DNA of 64,000 bases from Costus lasius (GCA_027563935.2 JANVAS020000203.1:3348001-3412000), one strand, 5' to 3'. Shown: positions 22,093 through 32,048, counted from the first letter of the stretch. Translations and numbers: made by a program. Notes: generated by a model not told the origin, from the letters alone.

Positions 22093-23241
22093 CCTTAGGT
22101 CAGCACTGCCAATGTCAGAGGAACCTACAGGGTCGCACACCTTGATACTCAAGTTTTCATATTGATTGGGTAGCCTTTAGATCGAGTTATTGGATAACTC
22201 GGATCTATTTGGGAGATTTGATCAACGCCAATGGGCCTGTTGAGATGGAAGAAACTTATTGGGGCCAACTTCCATTTTTTGCATATTGACCAAATTAACC
22301 ATGGTTAGCCTCATTTGACCATGGGTTAATTATTTACATAATTACCCTCATTTTGGGCATATTGACCAAATCAAATTAGATTTGATTAGATCACACATGA
22401 TAATTGATTGGAAGGTGATAGGCGCATTAGGGGCTAATTATTTACATAATTAGAATCCTAATTAAATTAGGATTTGCGCCTATACCATATTAGAAAATCT
22501 ATCCTCATGCTTTGACTAGGTCATATTGCATGGATGGAATGATTACCTTATATGGATTGATGTGGGCGCATATGGCCTATACTTGCTTATGCAAGGCTTT
22601 GGCACATATGGTATTAGGGATTTGGTCAATGTGATTGATTTAATGAATCCCTTATTCAAGGCCCAAATCGCATATACCTTCCAATAACCCAAACTGCCTC
22701 TTAGCGCTATAAAAGAACCACCTAGCCGCCCCCACTTGATGATGAACTCCTTGGAGGCGTGAAGCAAGTGAAGGGGCGAAAGCTTGGTGTTCTTGGAGGA
22801 CTTCTCTTCCTCATCTTCCATCAAAGCCGAAGTTCTCTTCTTCCCTTTCCTTCCTAGCGCAAAGAAAGAAAGAAAGAAGCTTGCGGCATCTTCCTCCTTC
22901 CATCTCCATGGCGCATCACATCTTGGTGGTGGCACAAGTTGCTTGGAGGACTCTCCTAAGGCGTGGATCTTCTTCCCGAGGCTAGCACTAGGCGAGGAAG
23001 AAGAAGGCTCGAGGAATCCATGTGTGCGAGATTGCAGAGGGCGAACACTTGGGCGCCTTCCTCGACATCGGATTCTCATTGCGTAAAGGTACTTACTATC
23101 ACATCGCGTCGACTCCCTCGCTTGACGATCTTCACTGGATTTTTGGGACTGGCCTATTTCGGGGATATTATTCCGCTGTGCAATGTATTCGTGTTGATAT
23201 GACTCTGAAAAAGTGTAAAATATCCCCGGGGTTTCCCAACA
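22047..23241 (+). repeat. Cop2-B 5' LTR, 5'-truncated
   Basis: Similarity to other Cop2 LTRs begins at GGGTAGCAGCGATGCAC and runs to TTTCCCAACA. The first ~750 bases are absent. The antisense 247-aa ORF across it is repeated in the 39.1-39.7 kb copy and is an LTR shadow. Confidence 0.85.
22708..22714 (+). promoter_or_regulatory. Cop2 LTR TATA box
   Basis: TATAAAA is followed by AGAACCACCTAGCCGCC and a GC-richer transcribed-looking segment. The same box is at 39282-39288 in the 3' LTR. Cop2-A and Cop2-C have TATATA at the equivalent place. Confidence 0.6.
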
Positions 23242-24955
23242 GTAGTATCCTAGCGACTTGCGAGCCTCGAACGATGTTTCTTTCATGTTTTTCCATGCTC
23301 ACTTGCCATATGTATATTTTCGCATATTGCAGTGATGTTGGTGCATGTTTTTCTTCGAGTAGAAAAATCGTAGGTCTCTTGTTTCTTGCTTCTAATCAAC
23401 TTCTTGTGGTTCTTTGCTCTCTTCATGCGATGGGATAGACCCACATGTGGAAGAGAAAATTTCTCCTCTTATAATAGGATAGACCTATCTTGAGAGACTT
23501 GTTGGGATAGGGCATGGACTGGGTGATTGCCCTTTATCCTAGCAAGTTAGGGATTGCAAGAAGGGCAACCGGTATGCCTCTTGTAGACTCCTGAGAGAAA
23601 CTTAGAATCAAAGATTTGTGATATGAAGGGAAGGAAGAGAGACATGTTTTATGAAAAAGTAAAATTTCAGATTTTATGTTTTTCATGAGCATGTAGAATT
23701 GCATTTGTAAGTACTTGATTGTGCATGATGTTGTGGTCATATGTCAAGCCCCTTAGCATGCCTGTGATGTATCCTTGTGAGGCCTACGTGCCGCTTTTCT
23801 TTCTTGCTTTTAACTAAGAAGAAGATTAGGGTGGCACATCTACTTGGAGCATGGTGCATGCTTGCTTGGTTGCGCATCCTTGCCTGATGGCGCAACAAGC
23901 ATCAATGGTGGCGCTAGGTTGCTTGGTGGCGCAAGAGGGCATGGCCGAACCTCCTTTGGTTTGTGAGCTAGCCATCTTGGCCCCTTACATGGTGGCGCAC
24001 CTTCCTTGGAGGAAGACCATAGCATTGGCCGAACCTATGAGGGTACTTCTAAAGTGTACCTCTAGGGTTTGAGAGCTAAACCATGGAAGGGAGGACCTTG
24101 GAGCCAACCTTGAAGAGCAAGCTTGAGGTCGGCTAGGCTAGGTCTAGTTTTGGGGCTTGAATCCTAGGTCAAGAGTTGAACCCCTTTTTGGCATGGATTG
24201 GTTCAGTATCTTGAATGGGCTATGATCACATCATCCTTCTATTGCTTTCTTTACAAAAGCTAAAGCATGCCTGTGATGTTTTATCATTATGTTATCACCA
24301 TAGGATTGCATGCCTGTAATGATAGACATAAGATAAAACTGAGATGATGAGACCTCAAAAACCCTCGCTCAAAATATCAAGTCTAGTAGTCTTCTAACGC
24401 GTAGCCCTCACTAAGCTATTGATCAGTGGAGTTGTGAACTGTTTCCCACCCTCGTGGGACACACCCACTTATCTTTAGAAAGTGCATGGTGGCAATGGTT
24501 TCCTCAGTCCAGTTTTAACCTAGGCATGCCTTCGCAAGGAAACTCGTTGGCCCTAGGCATAACGGTTAGGAATGGACTTGACTAGATTTTCATATATGCT
24601 GAGCACATCATGAAACTCTAGAGGCATCATTGAGAGGTTAGGATTTCATGCCATATCCAGCCCTCGCTGGACATGAAATGCCTAGACTGTCTCAATAAGG
24701 GGAATTGCTTGGAGCAATCGGCCGGCGCGCCCACCTTAGGAAACATGGGTCACTTTGTGCATCTCATCCCACCCTCGTGGGATGTGAAGCCCTGTGTGGA
24801 ATGAGGATCTCATCTCATTAGGAAATCTTGGATTTCTCGATTGACTTTGTGGGTTATCAATTCAATTGAAAATAGTGGGAGCCATGGTCATTTAAAACAA
24901 GTCCAGTTTAAATGACTCGAAGTAGTACTAATCTGCTGTTTCTTGGTTGTTGTAG
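23089..24955 (+). other. Cop2-B putative leader intron (~1867 nt)
   Basis: The donor AAAG|GTACTTAC lies in the LTR, with TAAG|GTATTTAC in Cop2-A and a similar site in Cop2-C. The acceptor is TTGTTGTAG at 24947-24955, with a branch-like TACTAAT at 24926-24932 and a pyrimidine-rich tract between. The gag ATG is at 24960. The same acceptor and branch occur in Cop2-C (minus, near 48060-48095). This parallels the Cop1 arrangement, but here the whole exon 1 would be untranslated. Inference from sequence. Confidence 0.5.
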
Positions 24956-24959
24956 AACA
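23242..24959 (+). other. Cop2-B leader region
   Basis: It begins with a decayed primer site (TAGTATCCTAGC at 23243-23254, 9 of 12 matches to the Cop1 site). There is no coding potential. The second half contains three hairpins with the common loop CCCTCG (24444-24784). Part of the same leader is found in Cop2-C on either side of Cop1-C (48054-48440 and 59130-59708, reverse strand). Confidence 0.7.
24444..24784 (+). ncRNA. Cop2 leader hairpin set with shared CCCTCG loop
   Basis: HPa 24444-24459: TCCCA-ccctcg-TGGGA. HPb 24656-24671: TCCAG-ccctcg-CTGGA, extended by the outer stem TTTCATG (24644-24650) / CATGAAA (24672-24678). HPc 24765-24784: CATCCCA-ccctcg-TGGGATG. The stems differ but the hexaloop is the same. 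In Cop2-C HPb is kept with both stems intact while its bulge changes, and HPa and HPc are kept with mismatches. A candidate protein- or RNA-binding signal. Confidence 0.6.
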
Positions 24960-27900
24960 ATGGCTATGAACAATAGCAGTTGGTCACTGCGATCTACCCT
25001 GGAAAGGGATAAGTTGGTTGGATCCAACTTACTAGATTGGTATATGAACCTGAGAAATGTGCTCAAGCTCGAGAGGAAGCTCTGTGTCCTTGAGCAGCCT
25101 ATTCCAGAGCTACTTCCATGCTCGGCCTCAGCGGTTGAGAAGGATGCTTATGATAAGCATCAGGTTTTGGAGGTTGCTAATTTGATTCTAATCAACATGT
25201 CGCCTGAATGAAAAAAAAAGGCAATATGAATCTAAGAGTGCCTCTGAGATTATTTCTAATCTAAGGCAGTTCTTTGATGAATTGGTTGAGCTCAACCCTC
25301 CTAAAGTAGGCATTCAATGTGTTGAGCCCAAAGGCTTAACTAAGACATTGAAGATAAAGATGGAAAAAGTCAGGAATAATAAGTGCTACTCATGTGGAGG
25401 ACCACCTCACATGATAAAGGACATGGTGCGACTTCAGAATGAGAAGAAGAGAAGCAGGGCTTCGTCTTCATGCTCAGGTATTTATGTTACCGAAGTCAAC
25501 CTATCTACTTCTATGTCATGGGTATTGGATACCGCATGTGGAGCTCATATTTGTACAAATATGCAGGGGCTCAAGAAAAGTAGATCAGTGCGGCCTGGAG
25601 AGATTGACCTACGGGGTGGAAATGGGGCACAGGTTGCTGCTATTGCTGTAGGAGTTTTGACTCTCTCCCTGCCTTCCAGACTTCAATTAGAACTAGATCA
25701 TTGCTATTATGTATCTTCACTTACTAAAACATTGTATCCATTCCTTGCTTGGCAAAGAAAGGATTTAAGTTTGAAATAAAGGAGAACTCTTGTTCTTTTT
25801 TCATTTGCAAACATGTTTTATGGGAAGGGTACTTTATGCGGGTTGTATGTCTTGGACATGGATAGTTTTATTAGTAAAATAAATAACAAAAGGATCAAAC
25901 TGAGTGGTTCAGTTGGTGCTTTCCTTTGTCATTGTCGATTAGCCCATATAAACAAGAATCGCATCCAACAACTCCATGCAAATGGGTTGTTAGATTCAAG
26001 TTCCTTGGAGGAATTTGATACTTGTGAACCTTGTTTATTAGGGAAGATGACAAAGGCGCCCTTCACCAAGATTGGTAAGAGGGCAGGAGGTTTATTGGAT
26101 CTCATACATACTGATGTGTGTGGGCCGTTCAATAAGCAAGCCAGAGGAGGGTATAACTACTTCATCACATTTACTGATGACTTTAGTAGATACGGTTATG
26201 ACTACTTGATGAGATATAAATCTGAATCCTTTGAGAAATTCAATGAGTTCAAAAATGAAGTAGAGAACCAGCTTGGTAGATGCATTAAGGCTCTTCGATC
26301 AGATCGTGGTGGAGAGTACCTGAGCAGTGAGTTCTTTAACTATCTGAGAGAGTGTGGGATCTTATCACAACTCACTCCTCCTGGAACACCTTAGTGGGAT
26401 GGTGTGTCTGAAAGGAGAAATCGAACCTTGTTGGACATGGTTCGATCTATGATGAGTCATGCAACTCTACCACCCTTATTCTGGGGTCATGCACTTGAGA
26501 TAGCTTCTCTCATACTGAATAACGTTCCTTCTAAGAGTGTCTCAAAGATTCCGTACGAGGTATGGAGTGGGTGACACCCTAATCTGTCTTTTATCAGGAT
26601 CTGGGGATGTGAGGCTTATGTCAAACGTTAGGATTCTAGCAAGCTAGAACTTAGATCTGATAAATGTGTGTTTGTGGGATACCCAAAGGAAACTAAGGGT
26701 TACTACTTCTATGTTTCCACCGAGAATAAAGTTTTTGTTGCTCGGGGTGCTATCTTTCCAGAGAAAGAATTTCTCATGAAAGAAGTCAGTGGGAGGAAGT
26801 TTGATTTGGACGAGGTCTAAGTGCAACCACAAGACACAGAGATGGAACTTGAGCCACCTGCACCGATTGCTGGGCAACCTGAGGTTCAGACACAAGCCCC
26901 ATGTAGATATGGGAGGATTCGTGGTGCACCTGAGAGGTATGGGTCACTGCCGACTCAACACGACGGGATCTTCATCATTGAGGATGAACCCAGGACTTAT
27001 GATGAGGCGGTCAGTGGACCGGACTCTGAGAGATGTTGAGGCCATGCGATCCGAGATGGATTCCATGTCAGCTAACCAAGTCTGGGATTTGGTTTAGCTG
27101 CCTGATGGAGTAAAACCCATAGGGTGTAAATGGATCTTCAAGAGGAAGACAAACATGGATGGCAACATAGTTACCTATGAAGGTAGACTAGTGGCTAAGG
27201 GATTCAAACAAGTCCATGGGGTGGGCTATGATGAAACCTTCTCGCCGGTTGCTATGATCAAATCCATTCAGATTCTGCTTGCTGTAGCTACATATCATGA
27301 TTATGAGATATGGCAAATGGATGTGAAGACAACGTTCCTTAATGGGAAGCTGACTGAGGATGTGTACATGACACAACCTGATGGCTTCATCCATCCTGCA
27401 GATGCCAGTAAGGTATGCAGGCTAAAGAAATCCATTTATGGATTAAAGCAAGCATCTCGAAGTTGGAATCTTCGATTTGATGAAGCTGTGAGAGATTATG
27501 GCTTTATCAAAAGCGAAGATGATGCCTGTGTATACAGAAAATTCAGTGGGAGCTTGGTGACTTTTCTGGTCTTGTATGTCAATGACATACTGCTCATCGC
27601 GAAACGACATCCCTTGTCTTCAAGCTATGAAGACATGTTAGGGAAGTGTTTTGAGATGAATGACTTAGGGGAGGCCACCTATATTTTAGGCGTGAGGATC
27701 TACCAGGATAGATCCAAGAGGCTCCTGGCCCTTAGTCAAAGTACCTACATTAATAAGGTCCTAGAGAGGTTAAACTTGGAGCAATCCAAGAAAGGGTACC
27801 TTCCAGTGAGACATGACCTTACTCTCTCAAAGAGCTAGTGTCCCATCACACAGGCTGAGAGGGATGACATGAGTCGAGTGCCCTATGCTTCGGCAGTAGG

Positions 27901-28558
27901 CTCGATCATGTATGCGATGTTGTGTACTAGACCAGACGTGGCTTATGCTGTGAGCATAACTAGCCGATACCATTCCAATCCAGGTTTGCAGCACTGGATG
28001 ACTATAAAGAACATTCTTAAGTTTCTAAGAAGAACTAAGGATCTATTCTTAGTCTATGGGGGACAGGAAGACCTCAGTATGCAGGGCTACATTGATGCGT
28101 CGTTCCAGTCTGAACCTAACGACTTCATATCACAGGCCGACTACGTGTTCAAGATGGTTGGAGGTATTGTATGCTGGAAGAGCTTCAAGCAATCCGCCAT
28201 AGCTAATTCTACAAACGAGGCTGAGTATATGGTCGCTTCTGAGGCAGCTAAAGAAGCCGTTTGGATCAGGAAGTTCATTTCTAAACTTCAGGTGGTTCCA
28301 AGTGCAGTGGATCCCATTGAGCTATACTGTGACTTCAATGGTGCAATTGTACAAGCCAAGGAACCACGGTCTCATCAAAGGTCCAAACACATACTCAGGA
28401 GATTTCGCCTGATCAGAGAGATCATTGATCGAGGTGATGTCAAGATTAGTAGATTTGACTCAGAGAACAATCTAGCAGACCTACTAACCAAGGCTTTGGC
28501 GCATCAAAAGCATGATGGTCGTACTAGAGATATGGGGTTGAGGTTACTCAACTTCTAG
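24960..28558 (+). pseudogene. Cop2-B gag-pol, degenerate
   Basis: Gag starts MAMNNSSWSLRSTLERDKL. The central gag segment present in Cop1 (from the LKMLYAAQARTERYN region to the basic stretch) is absent. The zinc knuckle reads CYSCGGPPHMIKDM, with the last Cys lost (25384-25425). Protease has VLDTACG, integrase has HTDVCGP, LRSDRGGEY and SERRNR, and RT has YVND instead of YVDD (27581). In-frame stops include TAG 26392, TGA 26572, TAG 26629, TAA 26818, TAG 27095 and TAG 27836. There is a 2-base loss near 27036, and a +1/-1 pair of frameshifts lies between about 27600 and 27640. Confidence 0.9.
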
Positions 28559-28579
28559 GTCTTAGTGCAAGTGGGAGAT

Positions 28580-28820
28580 TGTTGGTGTATATGCCCTGAG
28601 ACCTAGCTTTGGTCCATCTTTGTACTACTTGACTCTGATATTTATATATCATTCTGGCATTGTCATTATCAATGTTTGTCTACATATGCGATTATGTACT
28701 TACATGATAATGTCCCTAGAGACATATTAGATATGTGCTCCAATGATTGTCCCCAGTCGATGTACCTGAGTGGATATGGGACAACTCTGGTACTTGTGAG
28801 ACTGGTATATGGGCTGGTTA
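28580..28820 (+). repeat. Cop2-B 3' LTR, first part
   Basis: It starts TGTTGGTGTATATGCCC directly after the polypurine tract AAGTGGGAGAT (28569-28579). It is interrupted at 28820 by Cop1-B and continues at 37953. Confidence 0.9.
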
Positions 28821-30037
28821 TGTTGGGGTATGCCCTTAAGGCTAATGTTTGAAGCCTATGGGAATGTAACAAGTATCATGTAATAAACTCTATGTGTTTA
28901 TAAAGGCATGGTTGTTATTCAGTTAGCTACATTGTCTGCTGCAATATATGTTCTTCTGAATAATGTCTCAAAGCTGTTCAGCTGGGCTGACATGCTATTA
29001 TGTCCTTAGTCGATATATCTTGGTAAACATGAGACAGCCTCGATATGGTTAAGACTAATATGTGTTCTAATCTTATAGGATGCTTCGAGCATGGAATAAG
29101 ATGTAGACTCATGGGTACATGGGATGTACTGGACTGACCCTACTAGGATGTTCAATTGTTTGTCACAATGTGAATATTCCTTGATTAAGACAAGTGGCAC
29201 ATTACCTCTGACTTGAGATCACTTGTGTTTTCTAAATGATGATTGTCATTGTTTTGAGGTAGTTCAATATCATTTGAAACATAATGATTATAGACTATCT
29301 TGGATGGTGAGCTTGAATCAGGTTAGAGCACTAGTGATAGACATAGGATTGCCGTCTCCTTGTTTAAGGAGTGTGATGTTCTAAAGGGGCCCCCTGGATG
29401 AGATGATTGAGAGAGTGTATGGCCATACCCAGGTGACAGTGATCATCTGTTCTAATCATGCTCATCATATTGGAGTTACGAGCTTGACAGGCTTGTCCAA
29501 TAAGAACATCCAGTGGCAAAGGAATTATGTATGCTTTGTGAATTGATTCACACTTGTGCTGTTTTTGGGTGAAGTCTTGGAAGACTCTTTCCTTGATATC
29601 GGGAGACAGTGATGTGTTGCTAGATACCCCTCACTGGTTGTGATAATGTAAATTATCGTTACCGATGTTTTAAGGAAACCCTCAGGGTCGCACAATTGAT
29701 GATATGGCTTACTTAAGTCAGATCGTGTGGACTGAATTGTTTCGGGTTCAGTTTAAAGGGATTTAATCTCTGATTGTGAGTGAGATCTGGTCTGATCATG
29801 TTTGATTGATTAGGGCTTGAGATCGGTAAGCTTCGATCGAGAGAAGAGATGCTAGATCGGTCAGATCAGGAGCATCATAGAGATCAACGGCTAGATCTGG
29901 AACCTTAGGGTTTTAATATGATCTAGGCCATGTCGTTTGGTTTATTTGGTAATTGAACCAAAATTAAATTAAACCAAAATGGTTCAAGCATTGGCGACAA
30001 GTTCACTTGGCGTGAACATGTTGGGCGGTTTGTGGTG

Positions 30038-30047
30038 CTATTTTTAG
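30038..30047 (+). promoter_or_regulatory. Possible Cop1 core promoter (CTATTTTTAG)
   Basis: The same ten bases occur at 49627-49636 and 57136-57145 in other Cop1 LTRs, in flanks that are otherwise variable. A start ~30 bases downstream would give a transcript whose first AUG is the exon-1 ATG at 30334. It is a non-standard TATA, so tentative. Confidence 0.35.
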
Positions 30048-30333
30048 CAACCATGATCTCCACTTGGAGAGACTCACGTTCGAAAGAGAGTGCTCTCTCT
30101 ATTCTCGCCACTTGAACGCATTCCTCTTGGGTTTTTCCGTGGGTGACGACGCCTTGGATTTGGAGGAGAAATCGGCAAAGAAAAGATCTCTTCATCCCTT
30201 TCTCATTTTCGATCAAAGACTTCTTTGGATCTTGCTAGCACAAGGATCGCAAAGAGGAGTAGGCGACATCAACTGTGTGCGTCACCTCTGGAGAAGATCT
30301 GCTTTGATCTTTGCTTCCTAGGCGCCATTCGAA

Positions 30334-30342
30334 ATGGCTATG
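30334..30342 (+). CDS. Cop1-B putative coding exon 1 (Met-Ala-Met) in the LTR
   Basis: ATGGCTATG is followed by GTATGAG, a good plant splice donor. Without splicing the frame ends at once (ATG GCT ATG GTA TGA). With splicing to 32339 it continues as M-A-M-I-P-A-A-T-N-T into the gag ATG at 32360. The ATGGC(T/A)ATG|GT pattern is kept in Cop1-A, C, D and the solo LTR. Confidence 0.6.
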
Positions 30343-30508
30343 GTATGAGTTTTATCTCTTACATGCAATCGTTTCCATTTGGTTGATCATATCACATGAA
30401 CCGATTCTTGAAACCCTAATCCGCTGCCCAAAAATTTTATGCGCCACTGCCTAGGGTTTTCGCTCCCCCTAGAAGGGGACCCCCCTTAGTTTAAGGGGTA
30501 CTTTCAAT

Positions 30509-30520
30509 TGGTATCAGAGC
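30509..30520 (+). other. Cop1-B primer-binding site (initiator Met tRNA)
   Basis: TGGTATCAGAGC, two bases after the 5' LTR end. Confidence 0.92.
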
Positions 30521-31312
30521 CTGATGTTTCATGCTTGTTTATGATTGCCATGATATGTCATATGATCCATGTTTGCGCATTATAATAGATCTATAGGTTA
30601 CATGCGATTATCTAAGTTGGCGAAAATTCATGATTTGTATAGATGTTATTTTCTCCATTGCGCATGTTGTTGTTGGCGCATGTTTTTGTAAGTTTTTCTA
30701 AAACCTTGATCACATGCGCGTTTCACCTTAGATCTAATGCTCCTACATTAAACCCTTAGATGGGTTATTAGGGTTGAAGTCACCCCCTAGGTTAGATCCA
30801 AACATGTCTGATCAGACTATCTGACAGCCTGAATGGGTCGACCAGTTAGCACCTTGGCGCATGCCTGTGGTGGCTATAGGTCGACTGCAGACAGGTGTGT
30901 AGCGATGTCTGATTGAGACAACTGATGAACGCACCTGAGTTAGGCCCGGGGTCACGCCCGCTTGCCAGACCTCAGTGTGGTCGTTCAGCCTTGGTGCATG
31001 CATGGTTGACCTTTTGGTCGACTCAAGTCAGTTAGGACTTGGTGCATGCTAGGGCAGTGGATCTGACTAGGTTGGATGAGTGGATCCCTAGTAATGGACC
31101 ATTGTAAGGTTGTGGGGCAAATAAGGAAAAATTAAAAAAAAAAAATCGATCCCAAGGGGTTTTTTTTTTAAAAATTTATTTTTCCTGACTGGATCACATG
31201 ATGGTTGTTGCATCTGCTTGTTTATTTAGTCTTATGTGGGCTGCCCGTTTTTAATGTGTGCTATGCTGGGGCCTGCGTGCCTGGATTATATGTTGTAAAT
31301 TAATTTTCTTTA

Positions 31313-31411
31313 TGTGATCTGCGTATCACAATTTTAATTAATTTATAATGTGAAAGTGACCTGCGTGTCACTCTTGTCTAGATAGTTAAATTTGTAATTT
31401 AATTAGACAAG
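31313..31411 (+). ncRNA. Cop1-B leader hairpin cluster (HP1-HP3)
   Basis: HP1 31313-31330: TGTGAT-ctgcgt-ATCACA. HP2 31355-31372: AGTGAC-ctgcgt-GTCACT. HP3 pairs CTTGTCTA (31373-31380) with TAGACAAG (31404-31411). HP1 and HP2 share the loop CTGCG(T/A). The second pair of HP2 is G-C here and T-A in Cop1-C, a compensatory change. Confidence 0.6.
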
Positions 31412-31431
31412 AGCACTATGCACACTTGGCA

Positions 31432-31495
31432 GAAGCGCATGCAGCAGTGGCTGGACCAGGTGGGAGGTCTAGGGTTCGACCCTAGGACCAGGCGC
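31432..31495 (+). other. Possible tRNA/SINE-derived segment in the leader
   Basis: GGTGGGAGGTCTAGGGTTCGACC resembles the Pol III B-box region of plant tRNA-derived SINEs (GGTTCGACC at 31473-31481), with an A-box-like GCAGCAGTGG about 30 bases upstream. It is not a complete tRNA. It is present in Cop1-C (50965-51035) and missing from Cop1-A. Confidence 0.35.
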
Positions 31496-31826
31496 AAATT
31501 CCTGGTGGGCGCACCAGAGCTGCAGTTGGCGCTTGGGCCCAGGTTTGGGCCAGATGAGCAGCTAAAGACCCATAAAGAGCAAGTGTAGACTTAAGTTAGG
31601 TTAAGGTCTCACTAGGGCTATGGGCTTTTACCACAAAAGACACATGCTTTCTTTTATTGCAATATATTAGAATTGCATGAGTAAATTTATCTTCTGCTAT
31701 CACCATAGGAATTGCATGATAGGCAAGAAGATAAAAGACCGTTAAAATCCAACGATTAAATATCAAGCTCGTAAGCCTTCTGACGCGAAACCTCACTGTT
31801 CTGATTATCGTTGGAGCCGTGTTGTA

Positions 31827-32048
31827 CCCACTCAGTGGGCACGTCCATCTATCTTCAGACGGTGCGGGATTACACCTGTGTGTTACAGAGCAGGGATTTA
31901 TCCCTTCTCGTTGCTCAGCATAGCACATGGTGGTCCAGGGAGTAGGTCGGGTCAGCTTGACCGTGTAGGCTACATATGTGGCGCATATGGTAGCACATGG
32001 AGGCAGCCATCTGTGGGGTCAGAGATTGTGTTGTACCAACTCAGTTGG
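31827..32048 (+). repeat. Pair of related palindromes in the Cop1 leader
   Basis: CCCACTCAGTGGG (31827-31839) and CCAACTCAGTTGG (32036-32048) both follow GTGTTGTA and precede CAC. They are diverged copies that keep their symmetry. Both are present in Cop1-A (near 11668 and 11466, reverse) and Cop1-C (51335-51350 and 51545-51560). Confidence 0.7.

Larger units (their letters stand above)
28821..30506 (+). repeat. Cop1-B 5' LTR, 1686 bp
   Basis: TGTTGGGGTATG...GTACTTTCA. It contains the perfect 12-base palindrome GTATGGCCATAC (29417-29428), CAGGGTCGCACA (29693-29704), a conserved AT-rich CTATTTTTAG (30038-30047) and the exon-1 ATGGCTATG with splice donor (30334-30344). From about 30070 to 30333 there is no ATG. 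Confidence 0.95.

Noticed and set aside
22543..23286. 247-codon minus-strand ORF
   Set aside because: It is antisense to the Cop2-B LTR; a frame-broken version recurs at 39117-39839 in the other LTR. No protein family features; low-complexity Ser/Lys stretches.
27155..28558. Integrated plant pararetrovirus
   Set aside because: All RT regions here are copia or gypsy in domain order, with LTRs, primer sites and integrase; there is no movement or coat protein.
29780..29935. Dense GATC words in the Cop1 LTR (nine in about 150 bases)
   Set aside because: Striking, but it also reflects a locally repetitive AGATC-rich composition, and I can attach no function.
31465..31490. tRNA gene in the Cop1-B leader
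   Set aside because: Only a B-box-like word is present. No acceptor, D or anticodon arms can be folded, and the T-arm pairing is wrong.
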